Shown here in pieces: positions 16,936 to 27,428 of a stretch of 64,000 nt of DNA. The notes under the pieces are model-generated. The model did no database searches, was not told the origin of the DNA, and saw only the letters and a program-made list of their open reading frames with translations. The number at the start of each line of letters is the position of its first letter. The first letter of the stretch is position 1. The translations under genes were made by a program, and so were the position numbers. The stretch lies in the NCBI GenBank assembly GCA_028713915.1, contig JAQTNK010000012.1:31300-95299 (forward strand), given 5' to 3'. Source of the stretch: Rhodocyclaceae bacterium. Lineage in GTDB: Bacteria; Pseudomonadota; Gammaproteobacteria; Burkholderiales; Rhodocyclaceae.

Positions 16936-19197
16936 TTACGCGGGCATTCGCCGTTCCGCGTCGCGAGCCTTCGCGTCTTCAGCCGATCCGCCGCGCGCTT
17001 TCATGTCGGCATCGCTTGGCAACCGCTCTCCGCGGCAATACGCCTGCCACGCGCGACGAAAGATCGCTTCGATATCGCGGGTGAAGGCCGCGGACTGCCG
17101 CAGGGGGCTGGCCGCCATGCGCGGCCGTATTTGGCTTCTCAGCTCGGTCAGGCGGGCAGGATTGTTCGCCAGGGCGACGGCACCGGCGACGAAGGCATCC
17201 ACACTCGGGAACGCGAGTTCCTCGGCCAACCCGATATTGGCAAGCGCCGAAACGGTCTGTCGCGAAACGACCGTATCGCCGCAAAGGGTGACGACGGGTA
17301 CGCCCATCCACAAGGCTTCGAGCGTCGTCATGCCGCCATTGAAGGGGAAGGTGTCGAGGGCGATGTCGATGTCGCCATACTCGGCGAACATCTGCCGGTG
17401 CGAGGACGCTTCGCGCAGGTCCAGGCGCTCCTTGCCGACGCCCTGCGCGGCGAACCGGGCGGTCAGGCGATCCTTCACGGCGTCCTCGGAAAAAGCGTTT
17501 GCCTTGACGACGAGCCGGCTTCCGGGAACGGCCTTGAGAATACGCGCCCAGGCGGAGACGACCGCGTCGTTCATTTTTGGCAGGCGATTGAAGGAGCCGA
17601 AGGTGACGATTCCCGTCTTGCCGCACGGAGGCTCGCCCGGCTCCGGTGCGTATTCGGGCGGACCGTAGCAGAAGCGCGTATGCGGCAGGTAAATGGGGGT
17701 CTCGGAAAACAGCTGTCCGCCGCCGGGCGGCGTCGTGTAGGGGTCGGTGATAAAGTAGTCGATGGACGTCATCCCGGTCGAATGGAAGTAGCCGATCCAT
17801 TCGAACTGCACCGGTGCGGGCCGGCGGGCGAAGGTCAGCAGGCGATGGAGGGCGGTATGGCCCGACAGGTCGACCAGGATGTCGATTTCGGCCTTGCGGA
17901 TGAGCGCGGCGACTTCCTCGTCGCTGAGGAAGAAAATGTCTTCCCAGTGGTCCGCCGCCTGCCGCAAGTCCGGCATGACATCCGATTCGTTGACGGCCAT
18001 GGAAAAGCAGTGGATTTCGAACTGGGCGGCATCATGATGGCGCAGGATGTCGCGCAGCAGGAAGCCGACCGGATGCTGGACGAAGTCGCCGGAAACATAG
18101 CCGATGCGCAGCTTGCGCCCGGGATCGCGGTCGCGGCCGGCGAAATCGCCGACTGCGCTTTGCAGCGGCGCCTCGAAGTGCTGCGCCCAGTCGAGATGAC
18201 GCTGAAAGACTTCCTCCCGCCCGAACCGCGACTGGTTGTTGAGTTCGAAGAGGATGTTCGAAAACATGCCGGCCTGCTGACCGTCGAGTTGGACGACCTT
18301 CTCGTACAGCGGCAGCGCCGCCGCCGAATCGCCGCTCGAACTGAGACAGGAGCCGAGCGTAACCATGGCCATGATGCTGTCCGGTTGATCCTCGAGAATG
18401 CGGCGGCAGAGCTCCTCCGCTTCAGTCAGATGGCCGGCGGCCTGGTGCGCCGCGGCGAGCATGCCGAGACCCTGCATGGATTCGCCGCGTTCCTTGATCT
18501 GCCGCTTGAGGTAGCCGATGACGTTGGCCAGCTCATCGCGGGAACCCAACAGCGTCGCCAGATTGAAGCGCGCCTCGGCGTAGTCGGGGCGCAGTTCCAG
18601 CGCCTTCTTGTACTGCACCATGCCTTGCTTGGCCTTGCCGGTGTGGACCAGCACGTTGCCCAGATTGAGATAACCCTCGGGCCGGCCGGGCTCGTCGGCA
18701 ATCAGTTTCTCCGCAGCTTCGCGCGCATCGTCGAAACGTGCCAATTCGAACAAGGCCGCAATCTTGTTCAGCCTCGCTTCGAAGAACCCGGGATTGCGGA
18801 CCAGCGCCCTGTCGAACCACTCGAGCGCTTCCTCGTGTCGCTTCTCGACGATGCAGCATTCGCCGAGATTGCTCAGCGCCTGCAGGTAATCCGGCCTGAG
18901 CGCCAAGGCACGCAGATTGGCACGCCGCGCGTCGTCAAGGCGCGCGCCGTAGCGGTATGCCGCGCCGAGGCTGCACCAGAGCCCCGCATCCGCCGGCCTT
19001 GCCGCCGTGGCCGCCTCGAGTTGCGCGATGGCGACATCGGCCTCGCCGCGCGACAGCGCCCGCAGGGCCAGCGCATGCATCGCGTCGACATCGCCCACGC
19101 CGGCGACCCGCGTATCGAACACGTCGGCCACAGCGGCGAGTCCGCGCTTGTCGAGCCAGCGCGCGACCCAGCGCATCACGCGCCCTTGCAGCACCAT
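16936..19197 (-). CDS. TPR-containing O-linked GlcNAc transferase, SPINDLY/OGT family (GT41)
   Basis: 753-residue protein with TPR repeats over roughly residues 35-330 (SLGAAYRYGARLDDARRAN, LNLGNVLVHTGKAKQG, TLGSCLSSSGDSAAALPLY). A GT41 catalytic region follows: RKLRIGYVSGDFVQHPVGFL, IDILVDLSGHTALHRL, FEWIGYFHSTGMTSIDYF, TFGSFNRLPKMNDAVVSAWA and TLEALWMGVPVVTLCGD. These match the bacterial OGT/SPINDLY and HMW1C-like enzymes that transfer sugars to proteins. The ATG at 19197 is used; an ATG at 19176 has a better AAGGG site. Its place between pilin gene mshA and mshQ suggests pilin or adhesin glycosylation. Confidence 0.88.
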   Translation of the reverse strand: MVLQGRVMRWVARWLDKRGLAAVADVFDTRVAGVGDVDAMHALALRALSRGEADVAIAQLEAATAARPADAGLWCSLGAAYRYGARLDDARRANLRALALRPDYLQALSNLGECCIVEKRHEEALEWFDRALVRNPGFFEARLNKIAALFELARFDDAREAAEKLIADEPGRPEGYLNLGNVLVHTGKAKQGMVQYKKALELRPDYAEARFNLATLLGSRDELANVIGYLKRQIKERGESMQGLGMLAAAHQAAGHLTEAEELCRRILEDQPDSIMAMVTLGSCLSSSGDSAAALPLYEKVVQLDGQQAGMFSNILFELNNQSRFGREEVFQRHLDWAQHFEAPLQSAVGDFAGRDRDPGRKLRIGYVSGDFVQHPVGFLLRDILRHHDAAQFEIHCFSMAVNESDVMPDLRQAADHWEDIFFLSDEEVAALIRKAEIDILVDLSGHTALHRLLTFARRPAPVQFEWIGYFHSTGMTSIDYFITDPYTTPPGGGQLFSETPIYLPHTRFCYGPPEYAPEPGEPPCGKTGIVTFGSFNRLPKMNDAVVSAWARILKAVPGSRLVVKANAFSEDAVKDRLTARFAAQGVGKERLDLREASSHRQMFAEYGDIDIALDTFPFNGGMTTLEALWMGVPVVTLCGDTVVSRQTVSALANIGLAEELAFPSVDAFVAGAVALANNPARLTELRSQIRPRMAASPLRQSAAFTRDIEAIFRRAWQAYCRGERLPSDADMKARGGSAEDAKARDAERRMPA

Positions 19198-19201
19198 CGC
19201 T

Positions 19202-19942
19202 TCAGCAGCCAGGGAGCGAATAGTCGCCCGCCAGGACGGCCATTTCGTCGGCCGTGCGGCGCGACTTGCTGGCCAAGACCCAAAGATCGAAGCCTGGCGC
19301 GCGCCTGACGCCGTGAATCGACTCGAAGCCCGCCGCGCGCATCGCCGCCGTCAGGGTCGAGAGCGTGAAGCCGCAATGATGCGACATCCACTCCGGGTTC
19401 TCCTCGACGAACGGACGGTAGCTGTAGACGATGTCGAACGGCGTGATCGGCCCGGCCTGCGACACGTAGGCCGTTTCGAACAGGCGATCCTCGGCGATCA
19501 TCTGGGCGGCCGCCTGCAAGTCGGGGCAGGTGATGACGGCAAAGCCGTCGTCGGCCAGCACGCGGCGGAATTCGGTCAGCGCCCGCGGAACGTCGTGCCA
19601 ATAGAGATGCTCGACGCCATGGGACGAGAAGATGGCGTCGGCGAAGGCATCGGGAACGGCGGCCATGTCGGTCATGGTGCCGACGATATCCGGCAGTACG
19701 CGGGCGTCGGCGTCGAGCCGGATTTCATGCCATTCGAGTTCCGGCCGGCGAAACCCGGGCACCGGAATCTGTTCGATGGTGGCGTAGCCGCAGCCGACAT
19801 GCAGCAGCACGCGCTTGCCATCGAGGGAGGCCTTCTGGCCCGTGCCCGGCGTCGGCGCCGCGGCGGTCAGGCCGTGGCGCTGGCGAAAACGCTGCAACCA
19901 CGCTTGGGCGGCGTGCGCCACCCAGTCACGCCAAGAGCTCAT
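19202..19942 (-). CDS. Class I SAM-dependent methyltransferase
   Basis: 246-residue protein beginning MSSWRDWVAHAAQAWLQRFR at 19942; the longer open frame upstream belongs to a neighbouring gene in another frame. Segments typical of a type 11 methyltransferase are LHVGCGYATIEQIPV (SAM-binding), DIVGTMTDMAAVPDAFADAI, HGVEHLYWHDVPRALTEFRR and LADDGFAVITCPDLQ. The substrate is unknown. It overlaps the preceding small gene by four bases and is followed after four bases by the TPR O-GlcNAc transferase, so the pair may act on one glycan or on the pilin. Confidence 0.8.
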   Translation of the reverse strand: MSSWRDWVAHAAQAWLQRFRQRHGLTAAAPTPGTGQKASLDGKRVLLHVGCGYATIEQIPVPGFRRPELEWHEIRLDADARVLPDIVGTMTDMAAVPDAFADAIFSSHGVEHLYWHDVPRALTEFRRVLADDGFAVITCPDLQAAAQMIAEDRLFETAYVSQAGPITPFDIVYSYRPFVEENPEWMSHHCGFTLSTLTAAMRAAGFESIHGVRRAPGFDLWVLASKSRRTADEMAVLAGDYSLPGC

Positions 19943-20220
19943 GCGCGGCCGGAAAATGAATTCAGCACCAGCATGAACACCACCTTGCGCACGACGTCGG
20001 CCGGAAACCCCGCCGCCATCAGCCGTTGCTGCAGCAGGTAGGCGGCGCGCGCCCGCCCGATCACGCCGAGGGCGTAACGGCTGCGAATCTCCCTGGCGCG
20101 CTCGTGGAACTTCGCCAGCGCACCGAGCCACCCGTCTTCGCTCAACCGCTTCTTGCCGGCCGGCACCGAAAGGAAGAAAGCTTCTTCCAACGCGACGGCC
20201 GCATCAGTTACCTTGCCCAC
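19939..20220 (-). CDS. Hypothetical protein between mshA and the methyltransferase
   Basis: 93-residue, mostly helical, basic protein of unknown function (VGKVTDAAVALEEAFFLSVP, ARAAYLLQQRLMAAGFPADV). I chose the GTG at 20220 because a GGGGG ribosome site sits four bases upstream; the longer open frame to 20259 would begin inside the transcription terminator of mshA. It overlaps the methyltransferase by four bases, so translation is probably coupled. No cysteine pairs, signal peptide or membrane helix are seen. Confidence 0.6.
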   Translation of the reverse strand: MGKVTDAAVALEEAFFLSVPAGKKRLSEDGWLGALAKFHERAREIRSRYALGVIGRARAAYLLQQRLMAAGFPADVVRKVVFMLVLNSFSGRA

Positions 20221-20239
20221 GTCACCCCCTGAAATAAGA

Positions 20240-20272
20240 AGGCGCCGCTGGTTGCCCAACGGCGCCGCGGCG
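20240..20272 (-). terminator. Rho-independent terminator after mshA
   Basis: On the minus strand GGCGCCG and CGGCGCC pair around a 12-base loop and are followed by TTCTTATTT. The hairpin lies between the mshA stop at 20288 and the next gene at 20220. It would limit read-through and so allow the major pilin to be made in excess over the downstream genes. Confidence 0.7.
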
Positions 20273-20287
20273 ACTCATGGCTATCGT

Positions 20288-20698
20288 TCAGCCCGTGCAG
20301 ACGATCGTCGCAACTGCGGAATTCGCGGTAGTCCCGCCTTGGGCGGTGGCGTAGATGATCGTGGCGGGAACGGTCGATCCCGCCGAATTCGTCGGGCAGT
20401 TGCTGTCGGTTCCGATCGAAAACTTGGTGCCATCCCAGCCCGCCATGCCTGCGGCCAGAGATGCTCCCGGATTGGTCCCGCTCAACCTGACCACGCCAGT
20501 TCCAGTCGCACCCCGGATGATGGCCGCCGAATAATTCATCGAGGCATAAGAGGAAAGAGCGCTCGCCGCGCCTTGAACCGCCGAGGTCCGGGCATCACCT
20601 GCCAAATCGACAAATCTGGGCAACGCGGTTGCGGCAAGAATGCCGAGAATAACGATCACAACAACCAGTTCAATCAGCGTAAAGCCCTTTTCTTTCAT
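20288..20698 (-). CDS. mshA: Major type IV prepilin, MshA-like
   Basis: 136-residue type IVa prepilin, the likely main subunit of the MSHA-type pilus. The leader MKEKG is cleaved before FTLIELVVVIVILGILAATA, with Glu at +5; the mature chain is short and Ser/Thr/Gly/Ala-rich, with two cysteines near the C-terminus (DSNCPTN and ATIVCTG) that would close the disulfide loop. A strong AGGAGG site precedes the ATG. Its own terminator follows. The 212-base gap upstream (20699-20910) is AT-rich in its middle and probably holds a dedicated promoter, but I cannot assign its elements. Confidence 0.92.
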   Translation of the reverse strand: MKEKGFTLIELVVVIVILGILAATALPRFVDLAGDARTSAVQGAASALSSYASMNYSAAIIRGATGTGVVRLSGTNPGASLAAGMAGWDGTKFSIGTDSNCPTNSAGSTVPATIIYATAQGGTTANSAVATIVCTG

Positions 20699-20910
20699 TG
20701 TTGCCTCCTGATAGCAAGTAAGCTAGACATGTTCGTGGTCGAACGCCAACCGATCTTCCTCGGTGCCCAGTCTAACATCATTAGAATTCTACCGTTAAAA
20801 TCGGGGAATATGTTTCGGCGAAACGTCCGCGCCACGGGCCGGTGCCGGCCGGTCGACGCGGGCGGCGAGTCATTTCCAGTCCTTTCCTGCGGCGGGCTGC
20901 AACATTGCAG

Positions 20911-22146
20911 TTACTTCTTTACCGCCACCTTGCCGAGATCCCACAGCGGCAGGAATATCCCAAGGGCGAGAACCAGAACCATGGCCCCCAGCATGGTGAT
21001 CATGATGGGCTCGATCTGCTGGGCCAGGGTCTTGAGTTCGTATTCGACTTCGCTCTGGTACAGGCCGGCGACTTCTTCCATCATTTCGTCCAGTGACCCT
21101 GATTCCTCGCCGACGGCAATCATTTGCAGGACGATGGGAGTGAAGGCCCCGGTGGCGATAGCCGCGCGCAGGACCGATTCGCCACGCTCGATAGTGTCGC
21201 GCATGCGCTCGATTCTTTCCGCCAGGTAGGCGTTGTCGACCGTCTCCGCCACCGTGGTCATGGCCTGGATGACGGGAACGCCGGAGCGCGACGCCAGAGC
21301 GAAGCTGCGCGCAAATCGAGCCAGGGTCGCCTTGCGCACGATCTTGCCGGCGATCGGAATTTGCAGCTTCCAGCGGTCCCAGGTGTAACGGCCGGCGGCG
21401 GTGGCAATCCAACTGCGGAAGGCAAAGACGAGCGCTCCTAACGCTCCGGCGATAACGTACCACCAGTTCACCATGAAGTTCGACGTGCCGATCAGGATGC
21501 GCGTCAACAGCGGCAGCTCCGCATGCATGCCCTCGAAGACCTTGGCAAACGCCGGAATCACCATGACGTTGACGACACCCATGGCAATCACCATGGCGAT
21601 CACGACGAAGCTCGGGTAGCGCAGCGCCGATTTCACTTGCTCGCGCATGAAGCGTTCGAATTCCATGTGTTCGAACAGTCGCAAGAAGACGTCTTCGAGG
21701 CGGCCGGTCATTTCGCCGACTTGCACCATGGCAAGGTAGAAGGCCGTAAAAACCTTGGGGTGCCGCGCCATCGCCAGGGAAAGTTCGCGCCCCGAGTCGA
21801 GGCTGTCGCGCAACTGGCCGAGCATGGCCTTCATCGTCTTGTTGACGCAGGATTCCTGCAAGCCCACCAGCGCCCGCATGATCGGCAAGCCGGCCTTGAG
21901 CAGGGTATAGAGCTGGCGTGTGAACAACAGGATGTCGATGTGCTCGATCTTCTCGGCGAAAAAGTCGAACTTGGCGCCGCTGCCTTCCTTCTTCTTCAGC
22001 GCGCTGGCCGGCGCGGCCTTGATCTCCAGCGGCGTGACGCCGCTGCCGAGCAGGCTGCCGGCGACTTCGCCGGCCGTCGCGCCCTCGAGCACGCCCTGGA
22101 CCACTTCGCCCACGCCGTTACGTCCGCGATACGAGAAGGCCGCCAA
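20911..22146 (-). CDS. mshG: MSHA pilus inner-membrane platform protein MshG (GspF/PilC family)
   Basis: 411-residue polytopic platform protein that couples the assembly ATPase to pilin polymerisation. It shows the duplicated GspF domain: first copy about 75-195 (LFTRQLYTLLKAGLPIMRAL, YPSFVVIAMVIAMGVVNVMV), second about 275-400 (FARSFALASRSGVPVIQAM, VLQMIAVGEESGSLDEMM). Membrane helices lie near 165-190, 225-245 and 380-400. It starts three bases after the mshE stop, so the two are co-translated. Confidence 0.94.
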   Translation of the reverse strand: MAAFSYRGRNGVGEVVQGVLEGATAGEVAGSLLGSGVTPLEIKAAPASALKKKEGSGAKFDFFAEKIEHIDILLFTRQLYTLLKAGLPIMRALVGLQESCVNKTMKAMLGQLRDSLDSGRELSLAMARHPKVFTAFYLAMVQVGEMTGRLEDVFLRLFEHMEFERFMREQVKSALRYPSFVVIAMVIAMGVVNVMVIPAFAKVFEGMHAELPLLTRILIGTSNFMVNWWYVIAGALGALVFAFRSWIATAAGRYTWDRWKLQIPIAGKIVRKATLARFARSFALASRSGVPVIQAMTTVAETVDNAYLAERIERMRDTIERGESVLRAAIATGAFTPIVLQMIAVGEESGSLDEMMEEVAGLYQSEVEYELKTLAQQIEPIMITMLGAMVLVLALGIFLPLWDLGKVAVKK

Positions 22147-22149
22147 CGG

Positions 22150-23859
<1,710 letters not shown>

Positions 23860-23964
23860 CCGTCACTCCATCAAAGGGAAAAATCCGGCAAGCAGCCTCG
23901 CCGATCGACCATTATCGCCGACATCGAGGCACACTAACGCACTAACAGGCATCCTTCCCTTCCT

Positions 23965-24429
23965 ATGTTCCACGTCGTCCTCTATCAGCCCGAAATCCCG
24001 CCCAATACCGGCAACGTCGTGCGCCTCTGCGCCAACGCCGGCGCCACGCTGCACCTGGTGAAGCCGCTCGGCTTCAATCTGTCCTCCCCGGCGCTCAAGC
24101 GCGCCGGAATGGATTATGCCGAATTTGCCGCAGTCGTCACCCATGAGACCTGGGAGGACTGCCGCGCCTTCCTGGCCGGCCGGCGCCTGTTCGCGCTGAC
24201 GACCAAAGGCGGCGGCCGCCACGCCGCCCAGCGCTACGAACCCGGCGACGTCTTCGTCTTCGGTCCCGAGTCGCGCGGGCTGCCCGACGAAGTGCTGGCC
24301 GCCATGCCGCCGGAACGCCGCATCCGCCTGCCGATGATGGCGGGCAATCGCAGCATCAACCTGTCGAACGCCGTGGCCATCACCGTGTATGAGGCGTGGC
24401 GGCAGTGCGGCTACGCGCAAGGCGTTTGA
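23965..24429 (+). CDS. trmL: tRNA (cytidine/uridine-34 2'-O)-methyltransferase TrmL
   Basis: SPOUT-class methyltransferase that methylates the 2'-O of the wobble base in leucine tRNAs. The 154-residue length equals the family norm. Signatures are the start [29 protein letters not shown] (about 112-120) and the knot region IRLPM with [19 protein letters not shown] near the C-terminus. It stands alone on the plus strand between divergent mshE and convergent gpsA, seven bases from the latter. Confidence 0.94.
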   Translation: MFHVVLYQPEIPPNTGNVVRLCANAGATLHLVKPLGFNLSSPALKRAGMDYAEFAAVVTHETWEDCRAFLAGRRLFALTTKGGGRHAAQRYEPGDVFVFGPESRGLPDEVLAAMPPERRIRLPMMAGNRSINLSNAVAITVYEAWRQCGYAQGV

Positions 24430-24436
24430 CGCGCGG

Positions 24437-25417
24437 CTATTCCGCCTTGGTGTCGCGGTTCATCAGGCGGTCGACGACTTCCGCCGGGGCGATGCGGCCT
24501 TCGAGCACGTCGCTGACCGCGGCGGTGATCGGCATGTCGATGCCGAGCGCGGCGGCGCGGCGCGCGACCTCGCGCGTCGTCGGCACGCCTTCGGCGACGT
24601 GGCCGAGTTCGCGCGTGATGGTATCGAGCGGCTTGCCGGCGGCCAGCGCCAGGCCGACGCGACGGTTGCGCGAGAGGTCGCCGGTGCAGGTGAGGATCAG
24701 GTCGCCCAGGCCGGCGAGTCCCATGAAAGTTTCGCGCTTGGCGCCGAGCGCCATGCCGAAGCGCGTGATCTCGGCCAGCCCGCGCGTCAGCAGCGCGGCG
24801 CGGGCGTTGAGCCCCAGTCCGAGGCCGTCGCAGATGCCGGTGGCGATGGCCAGCACGTTCTTGACGGCACCGCCGACTTCGGCGCCGACGAGGTCGTCGT
24901 TGGCGTAGATGCGCAGGCGCGGGCCGTGGAGCTGCTCGGCCCAGGCGCGGGCGAAGGCGGCGTCGCGGGAAGCCAGCGTGATGGCGGTGGGCTGGCCGTT
25001 CGCCACTTCCTCGGCGAAACTGGGACCGGTGAGCACGCCGCAGCGCGCCGCGTGCAGGGTGGCGTCGACGACCTGGTGCGGCAGCAGGCCGCTGTCGGCC
25101 TCGAGGCCTTTGCAGACCCAGACGAAGGGCAGGCCCGGCGCATGGCGGCCGAGCGCCTGGAGCGTCGGGCGCAGGCCGGCGACCGGCGTGGCGATGACGG
25201 CGAAATCGGCGCCGCGCAAGGCGTCCGGAATGTCGGCCGCAATGGCGATGTCCGCCGGCAGCGCGTGGCCGGGCAGGAAGCGCTTGTTCTCGCCATCGGC
25301 AAGCATCGCCGCGGCGTGATCGGCTTCCAGCGTCCACAACGCAATGGCATGGCGCGGCGCGAAGGCCAGCGCCAATGCCGTCCCCCAGGCGCCGGCGCCG
25401 AGCACGGTGATGCGCAT
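24437..25417 (-). CDS. gpsA: Glycerol-3-phosphate dehydrogenase [NAD(P)+] GpsA
   Basis: Makes sn-glycerol-3-phosphate from dihydroxyacetone phosphate for phospholipid synthesis. The 326-residue protein starts MRITVLGAGAWGTALAL at 25417 (Rossmann GxGxWG) and contains KGLEADSG, GPSFAEEVANGQPTA, the catalytic Lys in AVKNVLAIATG, and GLGDLILTCTGDLSRNRRVG. The longer open frame reaching 26251 is spurious. It closes the rhodanese-grxC-secB-SH3-gpsA operon, and its ATG overlaps the preceding stop by one base. Confidence 0.95.
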   Translation of the reverse strand: MRITVLGAGAWGTALALAFAPRHAIALWTLEADHAAAMLADGENKRFLPGHALPADIAIAADIPDALRGADFAVIATPVAGLRPTLQALGRHAPGLPFVWVCKGLEADSGLLPHQVVDATLHAARCGVLTGPSFAEEVANGQPTAITLASRDAAFARAWAEQLHGPRLRIYANDDLVGAEVGGAVKNVLAIATGICDGLGLGLNARAALLTRGLAEITRFGMALGAKRETFMGLAGLGDLILTCTGDLSRNRRVGLALAAGKPLDTITRELGHVAEGVPTTREVARRAAALGIDMPITAAVSDVLEGRIAPAEVVDRLMNRDTKAE

Positions 25418-25860
25418 TACATTCCCCAGACTTGCGCGGCTTTGACGAAGCCGCTCTGGCCGTCGCGATGCTTGACGTGCGCCCAGCCCAGCGGGCCGGG
25501 CTCCAGCCATTCGAGCACGACGTCCTTCGCCGCCTCGAACACCAGCGGCGACTTCTCGTCGGCCTGCGCGTGCACTTCGGCGCGCTCGACTTTCACCATC
25601 ACGGTGCGGGCCTGGCTGAGATTGCGCTTCTCCATCCAGGCGAGATTGCCCTTGGCGTCGCGCACCTTGACCCAGGCGTCGAGCGTCACCACGGCCTCGA
25701 CGGGCGTGCCGGCAGCGATCGCGAACAGCGCATGGGCCTTCTGCGAGGGCGCGTCGTACATCGCCGAAGGCTCGGCCACCGACAGGTAATCGAGCGCCCA
25801 GGCGGGAACGCTCAGGGCCGCACCGAAGCCGAGGGCGGCGAGAATCGCGAGCCGGCGCAT
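25417..25860 (-). CDS. Periplasmic SH3-domain protein
   Basis: 147-residue protein with a clear signal peptide (cleavage after PAWA, about residue 22) and two bacterial SH3-like halves: YLSVAEPSAMYDAPSQKAHA with AWVKVRDAKGNLAWM, then AEVHAQADEKSPLVFEAA with GWAHVKHRDGQSGFVKA. Such domains bind cell-wall or protein partners; the specific role is unknown. It is inserted between secB (three bases) and gpsA (one-base overlap), a position seen in related betaproteobacteria. Confidence 0.82.
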   Translation of the reverse strand: MRRLAILAALGFGAALSVPAWALDYLSVAEPSAMYDAPSQKAHALFAIAAGTPVEAVVTLDAWVKVRDAKGNLAWMEKRNLSQARTVMVKVERAEVHAQADEKSPLVFEAAKDVVLEWLEPGPLGWAHVKHRDGQSGFVKAAQVWGM

Positions 25861-25863
25861 GGC

Positions 25864-26337
25864 CTACTGGAGCTGGATCGGGCTTTCGCTGCCGCCGCCC
25901 GACTGGGCCTGCTGTTCCAGGCGCTGGCGGTAGACGTTCTCGAAATTCACCGGCGCCAGCAGCACCGGCGGGAAGCCGGCACGGCCCACCGCAGCGGCGA
26001 CCACTTCGCGGGCGAAGGGGAACAGGATGTTGGGGCAGGCGACGGCGACGATGGGCTCGAGCTCGTGCTCCGGCACGTTGCGGATCTGGAACAGGCCGGC
26101 CTGCGCCGCCTCGACGAGGAACAGCGTCTTTTCGCCGACCTTGGCGGACACGGTCACGGTGAGGACGACGTCGAAAATGCCCTCGCCGACGCCAGTGCCC
26201 GTGGTCGACAGCTGCACCTCGATTTCGGGCGCTTCGCGTTCGAGAAAGCACTGCGGCGAGTTGGGAACCTCAAGGGAAAAATCCTTGACGTAGAGTTTCT
26301 CAATGCTGAAAACGGGTTGCTGTGCGGCTTCGGTCAT
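25864..26337 (-). CDS. secB: Protein-export chaperone SecB
   Basis: Cytoplasmic chaperone that keeps preproteins unfolded and delivers them to SecA. The 157-residue acidic protein contains FSIEKLYVKDFSLEVPNSPQ, FLVEAAQAGLFQIRNVP and the highly conserved CPNILFPFAREVVA region. The ATG at 26337 is preferred; a TTG four codons upstream is the alternative. It lies between grxC and the SH3 gene in the operon order known from many beta- and gammaproteobacteria. Confidence 0.95.
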   Translation of the reverse strand: MTEAAQQPVFSIEKLYVKDFSLEVPNSPQCFLEREAPEIEVQLSTTGTGVGEGIFDVVLTVTVSAKVGEKTLFLVEAAQAGLFQIRNVPEHELEPIVAVACPNILFPFAREVVAAAVGRAGFPPVLLAPVNFENVYRQRLEQQAQSGGGSESPIQLQ

Positions 26338-26381
26338 GATGTCTCGCAATCGGGAAAAACGTATTTAACCACGGCACGCGC

Positions 26382-26645
26382 CTAGCCGCCGGCCAGCAGC
26401 GGATCGAGCCGGCCCTGGCGTTCGAGTTCGTGCAAGTCGTCGCAGCCGCCGACGTGCGTCGCGCCGATGAAGATCTGCGGCACCGTGCGCATGCCGTTCG
26501 ATTTGGCCAGCATCTCGCCGCGCCGTTCCGGCTCCAGATCGATGCGAATCTTCTCGATCTCCGTCACCCCCTTGCGGCGCAACAGCTGCTCGGCGCGAAC
26601 GCAATAGGGGCAGACGGCCGTCGCGTACATCACCACTTTGGACAT
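26382..26645 (-). CDS. grxC: Glutaredoxin 3
   Basis: Small dithiol redox protein of 87 residues that reduces protein disulfides with glutathione. It starts MSKVVMYATAVCPYC at 26645, with active site CPYC at about residues 12-15, the cis-proline motif TVPQIFI and the glutathione-binding GGCDDLHEL. The longer open frame to 26909 is out of context with the upstream rhodanese gene. It lies 13 bases after the rhodanese gene and 44 bases before secB. Confidence 0.94.
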   Translation of the reverse strand: MSKVVMYATAVCPYCVRAEQLLRRKGVTEIEKIRIDLEPERRGEMLAKSNGMRTVPQIFIGATHVGGCDDLHELERQGRLDPLLAGG

Positions 26646-26658
26646 GCGACCTCCGCTC

Positions 26659-27069
26659 TCAGTGCTTGGTTGTGACAGGCAGGCCGGCTTCGGACCAGGC
26701 GCCGATGCCGCCGGCCAGATTGTAGACGCGCTGGAAGCCGGCCTTGCGCAAGACGCCGCAGGCCGACGACGAGCGGTTGCCGCTGGCGCAGCAGACGACG
26801 ATCGGCTTTTCCTTGAGCTTCTCGAGCTCGGACAGACGCCCCGCCAGCTGGCCGAGCGCGATGTGGCGCGCATTGGGAATGTGGCCCGCCGACCATTCGT
26901 TGATTTCACGCACGTCGAGCACGACGCCGTCCTCGCGATTGATCAGGGTGGTCGCTTCCGTCACCGACACGCCGGCGGCGCCGGCGCCGCGCAGCATCGG
27001 AAAAATCAGCATGCCGCCGCTGACGATGGCCAGCATGACCCAGGTGATGTTTTGCTGAATGAACTCCAT
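26659..27069 (-). CDS. Membrane-anchored rhodanese-like protein (YibN type)
   Basis: 136-residue protein with an N-terminal membrane helix (about 9-26, ITWVMLAIVSGGMLIFPML) and a single rhodanese domain facing the cytoplasm or periplasm. The active-site loop is CCASGNRSS at about 92-100, with the cysteine expected to carry a persulfide. VVLDVREINEWSAGHIPNAR is the family start motif. It corresponds to YibN in E. coli, which also precedes grxC-secB-gpsA. It follows an ArsR-type regulator by 21 bases. Confidence 0.88.
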   Translation of the reverse strand: MEFIQQNITWVMLAIVSGGMLIFPMLRGAGAAGVSVTEATTLINREDGVVLDVREINEWSAGHIPNARHIALGQLAGRLSELEKLKEKPIVVCCASGNRSSSACGVLRKAGFQRVYNLAGGIGAWSEAGLPVTTKH

Positions 27070-27090
27070 GTACGCTTTCTCTCTCTTCCT

Positions 27091-27411
27091 CTAGGAACGC
27101 GGCACGCCGCAAAAAACCTCGCGCATCAGCGCCACCAGTTGCAAGGTGCGCGTGTCGGCAACGCGGTAAAAGACGCGGTTGGCATCCTTGCGCGTTTGCA
27201 GCACGCCCTTGTCGCGCAAGATGGCAAGGTGCTGGGAAATGTTGCTCTGCGAGGTGCCGACCGCCTCGACGATGTCTTGCACGCACACTTCCTGCCCGCC
27301 GACGACGCAGAGTATCTTCAGGCGCAGCGGGTGCGAAATCGCCTTCAGCGCCCGCGCGGCCGTCTCGATGTGCTCCTTGTGGTCCACCAAATCCAGGATG
27401 GTGCTGTTCAT
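27091..27411 (-). CDS. ArsR/SmtB-family transcriptional regulator
   Basis: 106-residue winged-helix repressor. HPLRLKILCVVGGQEVCVQD is the N-terminal part of the domain, and TSQSNISQHLAILRDKGVLQ is the recognition helix. The arsenic-site pair ELCVC is not complete (EVCVQ). One cysteine sits in the RLKILC position and another near the C-terminus (REVFCGV), a distribution resembling the sulfur-sensing BigR/YgaV group. It leads the rhodanese-grxC operon and may control it; sulfur sensing is inference. Confidence 0.85.
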   Translation of the reverse strand: MNSTILDLVDHKEHIETAARALKAISHPLRLKILCVVGGQEVCVQDIVEAVGTSQSNISQHLAILRDKGVLQTRKDANRVFYRVADTRTLQLVALMREVFCGVPRS

Positions 27412-27428
27412 GGGGGCTCCGGCGATAA

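Noticed and set aside
24437..26251. 604-residue minus-strand frame covering gpsA
   Set aside because: Only the part from 25417 has GpsA character; the rest reads the SH3 and secB genes out of frame.
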